Source: Acidobacteriaceae bacterium (lineage in GTDB: Bacteria; Acidobacteriota; Terriglobia; Bryobacterales; Bryobacteraceae). Taken from it: a DNA stretch of 5,376 nt. A model generated the notes under the pieces. The model was not told the DNA's origin and ran no database searches. It worked only from the letters and a program-made list of their open reading frames with translations. Location: NCBI GenBank assembly GCA_019245255.1, contig JAFARV010000698.1, positions 1 through 5,376 of the forward strand, written 5' to 3'. Positions 1 through 5,376 of the stretch are shown in pieces. The first letter of the stretch is position 1; the number at the start of each line of letters is the position of its first letter. A program made the translations under genes and the position numbers.

Positions 1-485
1 GATTCGCGGATCCGGTTTGTCCGCAGCTTTCTCGCGTCGTCCACGAATCCGCGCGCACTATCTCCATCAACAGTAAATTGGGAGGCACATACTTGTGCAT
101 GGAGGGACCGGCGTTTTCAACACGCGCCGAATCGAACGTATATCGTAGCTGGGGCATGGACGTCATCGGCATGACTAATCTCCAGGAAGCAAAGCTGGCT
201 CGTGAAGCCGAGATCTGCTACGTGACCATCGCTATGGTTACCGATTACGATTGTTGGCACTCCGAGCATGCTGCCGTTACGGTCGACCAGGTGATTGAGA
301 CGCTAAGCAAGAACGTTGACAACGCGTGCAAGTTGGTGCGTCATGCAGTCGCTGCAATTCCGGCGGATCGGCCGTGCAAATGCGGCTCGGCGTTGAAGCA
401 CGCCATCCTGACGGATGGTTCGGTGGTGCCGCAAGCTGTTAAAGACGAACTGAGGATTCTGTTTGGCAAGTATCTCGGCGGCTGA
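1..485 (+). CDS. mtnP: S-methyl-5'-thioadenosine phosphorylase, 3' part (5' end outside window)
   Basis: The enzyme cleaves 5'-methylthioadenosine with phosphate to adenine and 5-methylthioribose-1-phosphate. This is a cytoplasmic step of methionine and purine salvage after polyamine or other SAM-consuming reactions. The frame is open from base 3 (FADPVCPQLSR...), so about 160 of the usual 280-290 residues are here and the N-terminal phosphate-binding part lies upstream. Visible family motifs are GGTYLCMEGPAFSTRAES (bases 81-134), whose Met belongs to the substrate pocket, and TDYDCW. The two Asp codons of TDYDCW (243-245 and 249-251) match human MTAP Asp220 and Asp222, which recognise the 6-amino base; PNP homologues carry Asn in this region. 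Near the end is a C-K-C motif (375-383), like the CxC of archaeal MTAP II enzymes. The in-frame TTG at 78 is not the start, because family homology continues upstream of it. The stop lies 23 nt inside the next gene. MTAP rather than PNP is a confident call. Confidence 0.95.
   Translation, partial: FADPVCPQLSRVVHESARTISINSKLGGTYLCMEGPAFSTRAESNVYRSWGMDVIGMTNLQEAKLAREAEICYVTIAMVTDYDCWHSEHAAVTVDQVIETLSKNVDNACKLVRHAVAAIPADRPCKCGSALKHAILTDGSVVPQAVKDELRILFGKYLGG
452..456 (+). promoter_or_regulatory. Ribosome binding site for the GT9-like gene
   Basis: GAGGA lies 6 nt before the TTG at 463, inside the last codons of mtnP. It is a good Shine-Dalgarno match at normal spacing and is the main reason for choosing this TTG. 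The first in-frame ATG is at 922, which would remove the whole first Rossmann strand motif. Confidence 0.6.
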
Positions 486-1707
486 ACTGGCGCAGGAAGT
501 TCTCGATGCCTGCCTGCGCGATGGCACGTGGCCGGCGCGCACACTCGATGCCTTGATTCAGCGCGCCCTCGACGAAGATGATCCATTTGCCGCCCGCGCC
601 GCCGTTCGAGCACTGTTTGGCATTGTCGTTGAACGTCTTGCCGATCTGTTCGAACCCGAGCTCTGCGAAGTCTATGCCCGCCTGTTTTCGTATGTCATTG
701 CCCGCGCCCTGCCCGAATACGACGCCGCGGACCTGCTGATCCGCTACCGGCGTATACGCCAGATCAACCGTTTCAAAGGGGGAGAAATCCGGCGTGTGTT
801 CGTACTGTCACGCGTCACCCTGGGAGCAGATGTCGCAGTCACCAGTGTGGTGCTCAGCGCCGCGAAATCACGCTTCCCGAACGCTGAGATATGCCTGGTC
901 GGTCCCGACAAGAATGCCGAGATGTTTGCCGCCGATGCCCGCATCGTGCCTCTGCCGGTTACCTATGGCAGGTCCAGTCTCTTGCGCGATCGCTTGGCCG
1001 CGGCCTTTGAACTGCGATCGCTCGTCGACGAGTCCGGTACGCTCGTCATTGATCCGGATTCACGACTGACACAACTCGGTTTGATTCCTGTCTGCGACGA
1101 TGCGCGTTATTTCTTTTTTGAGAGCCGCGCCTTCGGAGGCGAACTGGATACTCCGTTGCCTGACTTGACATCCGAATGGCTATCTGAAGTCTTCGACGTC
1201 GATCGGAATGCTCCGTATCTTGCTCCGCACCCGCAGCCGCGAGTGGCTGATATTGCCGTGAGTCTCGGCGTAGGTGAAAACGACGACAAGCGCCTCGATG
1301 ACCAATTCGAGTTCGAGTTAGTGGCCGGACTGCTCCGCACCGGTAAGCGCGTTCTCATCGACCGCGGCTCTGGCGGCGAGGAGACCAGTCGCGTGAATGA
1401 ACTTGCAGAACGATTGGGAATGCCGACTCTTCTGCATCTCCACGACGGCAGCTACGCATCGTTTGCGAGCCACATTCTGCACAGTAGTTTGTATGTAGGT
1501 TACGATTCTGCGGGCCAGCACGTAGCGGCTGCCGGCAATGTTCCGCTTCTGTCGATCTTTGCAGGTTACGCCTGCGATCGCATGTTCTCGCGCTGGCGCC
1601 CGGTCACATCCACATCGCACGTCATCCGAGTAGACCACACCAGCCGCGCACGCGTATTGGAAGAAGCGCTCCGTGCCGTTGACTGCGTCATGCAGCACCA
1701 CGGATGA
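463..1707 (+). CDS. GT-B fold, glycosyltransferase family 9-like protein (heptosyltransferase-type), function unknown
   Basis: This 414-residue protein has no signal peptide or membrane segment and is probably cytoplasmic or peripheral. Residues 1-105 are Ala/Leu/Glu/Arg-rich, probably helical, and not assignable. From about residue 110 a Rossmann-like half begins: RRVFVLSRVTLGADVAVTS (110-128), then SAAKSRFPNAEICLVGP (132-148). This resembles the GT9 opening, where a charged loop ending G-D precedes a helix; Asp123 falls where WaaC has its catalytic Asp13. A second half runs from about 260. SSLYVGYDSAGQHVAAAG (341-358) followed by NVPLLSIFAG (359-368) matches the GT9 nucleotide-sugar-binding signature, with Asp348, Ser349 and His353 kept but the usual Gly replaced by Ala350. 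Family members transfer heptose or related sugars from nucleotide donors to LPS-type acceptors. Donor and acceptor here are unknown, and a non-enzymatic role is possible. The gene starts inside mtnP (23-nt overlap), which implies co-transcription. Confidence 0.65.
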   Translation: MASISAAELAQEVLDACLRDGTWPARTLDALIQRALDEDDPFAARAAVRALFGIVVERLADLFEPELCEVYARLFSYVIARALPEYDAADLLIRYRRIRQINRFKGGEIRRVFVLSRVTLGADVAVTSVVLSAAKSRFPNAEICLVGPDKNAEMFAADARIVPLPVTYGRSSLLRDRLAAAFELRSLVDESGTLVIDPDSRLTQLGLIPVCDDARYFFFESRAFGGELDTPLPDLTSEWLSEVFDVDRNAPYLAPHPQPRVADIAVSLGVGENDDKRLDDQFEFELVAGLLRTGKRVLIDRGSGGEETSRVNELAERLGMPTLLHLHDGSYASFASHILHSSLYVGYDSAGQHVAAAGNVPLLSIFAGYACDRMFSRWRPVTSTSHVIRVDHTSRARVLEEALRAVDCVMQHHG

Positions 1708-1714
1708 ATACCCA

Positions 1715-4276
1715 TCAACTCGAGATGCGAACTTCCAGGCTCCGTTTCCCCGTCAGGTCGTTCCGCCTTAGAGTGATTTGCGAGCCTTCCACTTGTCCCG
1801 CCGTTGCCTGGCGCAGCGGTCCTCCGTTCAACGGGTGAATATGGATCACCAGGTCCGCTTCGAAATCAGTCGAAAATTCAAGGTTGACCTGCCAATTCGT
1901 CTCGCTGATACTCAAGGTCGTCCAGCTCACCGGGCCGAAGCGCGTCGGGCATTTCGCAACTTTGATGCGCTGGCCGGATGCAAACCAGTGCTTGGGCGCA
2001 GCCTTTTGCAAGTGACAGACTTCGCGATGGTTTTCTTCGTAGCAAAGCAGCCAGCGTAGACCGAGCGCAGGCTGAAGCACGCTGTTCACGACGGAAGACC
2101 AATCATAAGAATTACCGTCTCCCGGAAAGCTTCCAGGCAAAAACGCGTCTTCGGGCGAGTAACGGTTCCCGCAGTCCGCCGCATAACAGACCAAAGCGTA
2201 GAGCGTGAGAAGAAAAGGCCGGTAGTCGTCCTGCCGGATCCGCACCGCCAGCGTGCCATGCTCCATGAAATTGGAGGTCCTCGGAACGGCTCCGTCCGTG
2301 TGTAAGCCGATGATCTGCTCTCCGGCAATTTCTCTGTGCCTGAGATGGCCCTGATCCAAAGCCGCATCGCCCCAATCGGAAGTGAACCAATCCATCATGA
2401 AGCGGTGATTCTCATAGCTCTCGAGTTGAGTTGGCTTTCGGTGAGTATCTTCGGGCGTAAATGGCGTGATTCCTGCCTGACGCATGGCGGGATTCGCGGC
2501 CGCGATGGTCGCTCGGATCGATCGTTCGATATTGCCGCGCATCTCGTCTGCAATGGCTGCCAGCCGCTTCGATTCTTCAGCAAACTCTGTTCGATTGTGC
2601 TCTTCCGCCACTCTGGCCAGACAGCGCGAATGCTCACGCAAGGCGCGCCACGTCCATGCGGCGTTTTGATAATAAAGCGGGTGCGATTCGGGAAAGTCGT
2701 TTTGCGGATCGCCGAGATCGGCTTCCGGTGATCCCCAGATCAGGCCATGATGCGGATCTTCAGTAGCGAATGCGCTCTTCGTGTATTCGTATCGCTGCAA
2801 AACGAACTCCAGCATGCGGTTCAGAATCGGGAGGCGCTTCTCGAAAGCAGCGAGATCGTGCCCATAGTCGTAAGCGCGAGCCGAATTCGCGACGAAGATG
2901 CCGGTATTGAGTGGCGCTTCCACCTGGTCCTGAGTGTTGTATAGAAAATTCCCGTCCGGGAGAATGTAGCGATCGAGATAGTGCTGGAAGTACGGCTCGA
3001 CTTCCGCGGTAAGGTTCCAAAGTTGATGCGCCCATACGAACTCATAATGAGCTACCGGAAAGAGGGCATGACTGCGCTCAGGAATCTTCGTATATGCGCC
3101 TTCCCCGATCTGATACGTCGGCTCCAAACCGCGATAGCTGCAGCGCGCAAGCATGATTCCCGCGCGTGCGGCCTCGAGCAGCCACGGATCGGGAACCTCG
3201 ATTACCAAATGATCCTCAAAGAGATGGCGCCAGCGGTTCCAGATGCCAACCAGCGCGGAGAAGAAGGATTCAGGCGTGCAGTTCTGATACCGGTCAAACC
3301 ACGCGTTTCCCTGCTCGTCGTGATAAATAGAAGCAGCATCGGCAGGTTGAATCGATGACTTCGCCAAACGAATGCGAACACGCGCCATGTGGACGGCATT
3401 CGTCCCCGGCGGAAGCAACAGCATCACTTCGTATCCGGCGCGGTAACCGGGATTCCAAACGCCGGTATCCGCGACAGGCAGATACCCGCCAAGCAACGTG
3501 CGTTTGCTGAAGCCATGAACGTATTCGTAGACGTGAGGGCTGTCGCGCGGCAGGAAGCGCACCGGATCAAAAAGGGCGCCGGCGGAATCTGGTGCCCACT
3601 CTGCCTGACCTTCAGGTAACCGGTTCAGTTGTCGCGATTTTCCATCTGCCTGAACAAATAGCGACCCGAGCGGGCCGGCGTCTTCGTTCGCGACCAGCGA
3701 CCACCCGATATATTCGTCCCCCAGTGCAGCTACGTTTTCATAGCATGGGTCTTCATCGGAATCGAGAATGTATTTGCCGGCGACATCCGGCCCCGGTACG
3801 TAGTACAACGGCCGTTCCAGCTTGACCCCGTGCGGAGGGTTTGTGGGACGCGGGCGGATTTTTGACAGATCGCCGATGCCCTTTGGAATGCGCGCAATCA
3901 CACCCTCGGATTCCGTTACGTAGAGGATCGCGCCGCGATGCGTAACGTGCGTTTCGAACACTGTAGTAGAGATGCCGTTGATCTCAGGAAGGCTTACCAG
4001 GTTCCATCCCCCGATCAGATCGCCCGGGTGCATGATGCGAGTAGTAGACCCGAGCTGGACCTTGACGCTATTGGAGTCGAACCCACTTACTCGAGGCGTC
4101 TTGTTCAACTTACTTTCTTCGCCCGGGAGCAGCAAAGTGTATTCGTTCGGGATGCGTCCTGGTTGGTGACCGGCGCTCTTGGACCGCGTAGCGGCTTGGG
4201 CGCTGTGCTCGGATGTTGCAGTCACCTTGCCGGCGGCTGCGATAGAAGCAGATTTGAGGAACGAGCGGCGATTCAT
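1715..4276 (-). CDS. Six-hairpin glycosidase-like protein with Tat-type leader
   Basis: This 853-residue protein is probably a secreted or periplasmic glycoside hydrolase of the six-hairpin ((alpha/alpha)6-barrel) superfamily, family not assigned. It starts MNRRSFLKSASIAAAG, a twin-arginine motif (R-R-S-F-L-K). The hydrophobic core is short and is followed by Lys17 and a polar stretch to about 40, so export is likely but not certain. Residues about 45-340 look beta-rich, ending in a YEVMLLLPPG strand region. Residues about 355-750 look like the helical barrel: VPDPWLLEAARAGIMLA (361-377), HYEFVWAHQLWNL (410-422), GLIWGSPEADLGDP (511-524), YYQNAAWTWRAL (535-546) and NFMEHGTLA (669-677). The tail from about 770 to the end is a beta domain. 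Glu518, Asp520 and Glu672 are candidate catalytic acids by position only. The WETGxD motif of its neighbour is absent. Its ATG overlaps the upstream gene's stop (ATGA) and has no clear Shine-Dalgarno, which favours translational coupling. Confidence 0.7.
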   Translation of the reverse strand: MNRRSFLKSASIAAAGKVTATSEHSAQAATRSKSAGHQPGRIPNEYTLLLPGEESKLNKTPRVSGFDSNSVKVQLGSTTRIMHPGDLIGGWNLVSLPEINGISTTVFETHVTHRGAILYVTESEGVIARIPKGIGDLSKIRPRPTNPPHGVKLERPLYYVPGPDVAGKYILDSDEDPCYENVAALGDEYIGWSLVANEDAGPLGSLFVQADGKSRQLNRLPEGQAEWAPDSAGALFDPVRFLPRDSPHVYEYVHGFSKRTLLGGYLPVADTGVWNPGYRAGYEVMLLLPPGTNAVHMARVRIRLAKSSIQPADAASIYHDEQGNAWFDRYQNCTPESFFSALVGIWNRWRHLFEDHLVIEVPDPWLLEAARAGIMLARCSYRGLEPTYQIGEGAYTKIPERSHALFPVAHYEFVWAHQLWNLTAEVEPYFQHYLDRYILPDGNFLYNTQDQVEAPLNTGIFVANSARAYDYGHDLAAFEKRLPILNRMLEFVLQRYEYTKSAFATEDPHHGLIWGSPEADLGDPQNDFPESHPLYYQNAAWTWRALREHSRCLARVAEEHNRTEFAEESKRLAAIADEMRGNIERSIRATIAAANPAMRQAGITPFTPEDTHRKPTQLESYENHRFMMDWFTSDWGDAALDQGHLRHREIAGEQIIGLHTDGAVPRTSNFMEHGTLAVRIRQDDYRPFLLTLYALVCYAADCGNRYSPEDAFLPGSFPGDGNSYDWSSVVNSVLQPALGLRWLLCYEENHREVCHLQKAAPKHWFASGQRIKVAKCPTRFGPVSWTTLSISETNWQVNLEFSTDFEADLVIHIHPLNGGPLRQATAGQVEGSQITLRRNDLTGKRSLEVRISS
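4273..4276 (-). other. ATGA stop-start overlap coupling the two glycosidase genes
   Basis: On the minus strand the bases read ATGA: the TGA ends the upstream glycosidase gene and the ATG starts the downstream one. The bases just before it (4277-4290) contain no purine-rich Shine-Dalgarno, so ribosomes finishing the first gene probably start the second. This implies one mRNA and related amounts of both proteins. Confidence 0.75.
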
Positions 4277-5376
4277 GTCGTTCGCAATCGCAGGCGATAC
4301 CGTGTGTGATTCAGCGCTTCAAACTGCCAGTCCTTTCCGGTGTGGCTCACACTCACCGGCGCGCCATCGGTTGTTTCGATCGAAACTGCGTCCACATATC
4401 CTGACCACCGGCCGTGAACTCGGATGCGCAGCGAATCAATAAAGCGAAATTGCAATCCCAGTCGTGCGCTGCCGTAACGTAGTCCCGCAATTGAGTACTG
4501 CTTCCCCGCAGCAGCTAATGAGGCGGGCAGGTTAGGACAGATCCATACTGCTTCGGGATCATCCGTTTCGCGGAATCCAACGACGTTTCGTATGATGTGG
4601 GCGGGCATCACGGCTCCCCAACCATATCCTTCTCCGCCGAACGCGCCCAGCGGACCCCATACTTCACAACTCACTCCCGGCCATCCGAGGTGTGGCTTCG
4701 ACGCTCCATCACTGGCTTCAACCTGCCTCCGATCCATACTCGAATAGATTCGATCGGCAATCATTGCCACGACCTCCGCCGCGAGAGCAGGATCGCCTGC
4801 GGCCCAGATCGACTCGACATACGGCAGCACGAGAGAGGACCACGCGAGGCTATCCTCCCATGTGTTTGCCGATTGCTTCTCGCGAGCTCGCGAAGCTTCG
4901 AACATCTGCCGCAGAGTGGGCAGCATACGCCGCATCTGGTCGGCGGTCGCGATCCCGCAGAACCCGGGCGCCGATTGCGCCGGATCGCGCGCCGTGCTTG
5001 TGGCGAACTGATTCGCGTGCGCGTCGAAGTCGTGAAACCAGTCCTCGCGCCATAGCTCCTGTGTCTTGCTCGTATACACCTGCTGAACATGCTTCCATTC
5101 GGCGACGCTTGCTGTATCGCCAATCAGCACCGCGAAGCGGCCGAGAACTCGCGCACCATGTGCCGCAGCCGCTTGCAATTCTGGTAGCCGCATGAACTCC
5201 GTCAGCTCGCCGCCCGTCGGCTGTTCGATGAGGAAGCGTTTCGAAGCATCCATGCCTGTTTCCCAACTGCACTTCCCGATCACGAATCCGGCGGAATCCG
5301 TGCGATGGGCAAGAGTCCAGCGCAGTAATCGGGCGAGCCCCGGATACAATCTCCGCAGCCACTCGATGTCCCGTGT
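4273..5376 (-). CDS. Six-hairpin glycosidase, GH63/GH37-like catalytic barrel (5' end outside window)
   Basis: This is the C-terminal 367 residues of a probable exo-acting glycoside hydrolase; the frame is open to the window edge. The TTG at 5349 is not the real start, since TRDIEWLRR before it continues the barrel. The visible barrel motifs are a W-L-R-R-L-Y-P-G helix and then WETGMDASKRF. That motif matches the WESGxDxSxRW region of GH37 trehalases and GH63 enzymes, whose Asp is the general acid (here codon 5248-5250). Farther on, CEVWGPLGAFGGEGYGWGA aligns with the E-x-Y-N-P-x-T-G ... FGW segment of the GH63-type YgjK protein, so the Glu of CEVWGP (codon 4663-4665) is the likely general base. 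The last 90 residues or so form a beta-rich C-terminal domain. The substrate is unknown: glucosides, mannosides and glucosylglycerates are all handled by relatives. It is the first of at least two coupled genes, with a 4-nt ATGA overlap into the next. Confidence 0.8.
   Translation of the reverse strand, partial: TRDIEWLRRLYPGLARLLRWTLAHRTDSAGFVIGKCSWETGMDASKRFLIEQPTGGELTEFMRLPELQAAAAHGARVLGRFAVLIGDTASVAEWKHVQQVYTSKTQELWREDWFHDFDAHANQFATSTARDPAQSAPGFCGIATADQMRRMLPTLRQMFEASRAREKQSANTWEDSLAWSSLVLPYVESIWAAGDPALAAEVVAMIADRIYSSMDRRQVEASDGASKPHLGWPGVSCEVWGPLGAFGGEGYGWGAVMPAHIIRNVVGFRETDDPEAVWICPNLPASLAAAGKQYSIAGLRYGSARLGLQFRFIDSLRIRVHGRWSGYVDAVSIETTDGAPVSVSHTGKDWQFEALNHTRYRLRLRTT

Noticed and set aside
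78..485. TTG at 78 as the true start of a short 135-residue protein
   Set aside because: The frame is open to the window edge and residues before the TTG (FADPVCPQLSR) continue the MTA phosphorylase family sequence, so this is an internal Leu codon.
303..1701. Minus-strand frames opposite mtnP and the GT9-like gene
   Set aside because: Composition is Arg/Ala/Ser-skewed with no motif, while the plus-strand frames carry recognisable family signatures.
1700..1720. Possible bidirectional terminator between the convergent genes
   Set aside because: The only inverted repeat is about 4 bp and is not followed by a T-run on either strand.
2336..3358. Plus-strand reading frames of 125-131 residues opposite the 853-residue gene
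   Set aside because: They have no family motifs or convincing ribosome sites, and they lie inside a long intact minus-strand gene.
4597..5195. Overlapping plus-strand reading frames of 152 and 167 residues opposite the glycosidase gene
   Set aside because: Their Arg/Pro/Ser-rich translations show no recognisable motif, and the minus-strand frame has clear glycosidase motifs. They are antisense shadows of GC-rich coding sequence.
4273..5349. TTG at 5349 as the start of a complete 358-residue glycosidase
   Set aside because: The frame continues to the window edge, and the upstream residues WLRR fit the barrel helix leading into YPGLARLLRW. The protein is far too short to be a complete family member.

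Overview
The window is moderately GC-rich bacterial chromosome, almost wholly coding, with four genes in two convergent pairs. The gene content (an MTA phosphorylase next to a GT9-like protein, facing a pair of large six-hairpin glycosidases, one with a Tat-like leader) suggests a polysaccharide-degrading soil bacterium such as an Acidobacteriota member. That placement is inference from gene content and protein style. No rRNA, tRNA or marker gene is present to confirm it.

Plus strand, 1-1707. The window opens inside an S-methyl-5'-thioadenosine phosphorylase gene (mtnP). Its 3' part is complete and includes the adenine-specificity residues and a terminal CxC motif. It overlaps by 23 nt a 414-residue protein that starts at a TTG preceded by a good Shine-Dalgarno. 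This second protein has a GT-B-like architecture with recognisable but altered GT9 (heptosyltransferase-type) motifs behind an unassigned, probably helical N-terminal region of about 105 residues. The two genes are very likely co-transcribed.

Minus strand, 5376-1715. A glycosidase gene enters from the right edge. Its visible part carries a GH63/GH37-type W-E-T-G-M-D-x-S-x-R-F motif and a matching downstream Glu, so both catalytic carboxylates can be proposed. Its stop codon overlaps by 4 nt (ATGA) the start of an 853-residue protein. That protein is also six-hairpin-like but lacks the same motif, and it begins with a twin-arginine leader that has a poor hydrophobic core. The pair looks translationally coupled and probably acts on one glycan or glycoside, whose identity cannot be read from the sequence.

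The two transcription units meet tail to tail with 7 nt between stop codons and no convincing terminator hairpin. There is no intergenic stretch of any length, and I see no mobile element, CRISPR array, RNA gene or long repeat. The most unusual content is the tandem of two dissimilar six-hairpin proteins and the mtnP-linked GT9-like protein. Neither amounts to an evident new system from this window alone.
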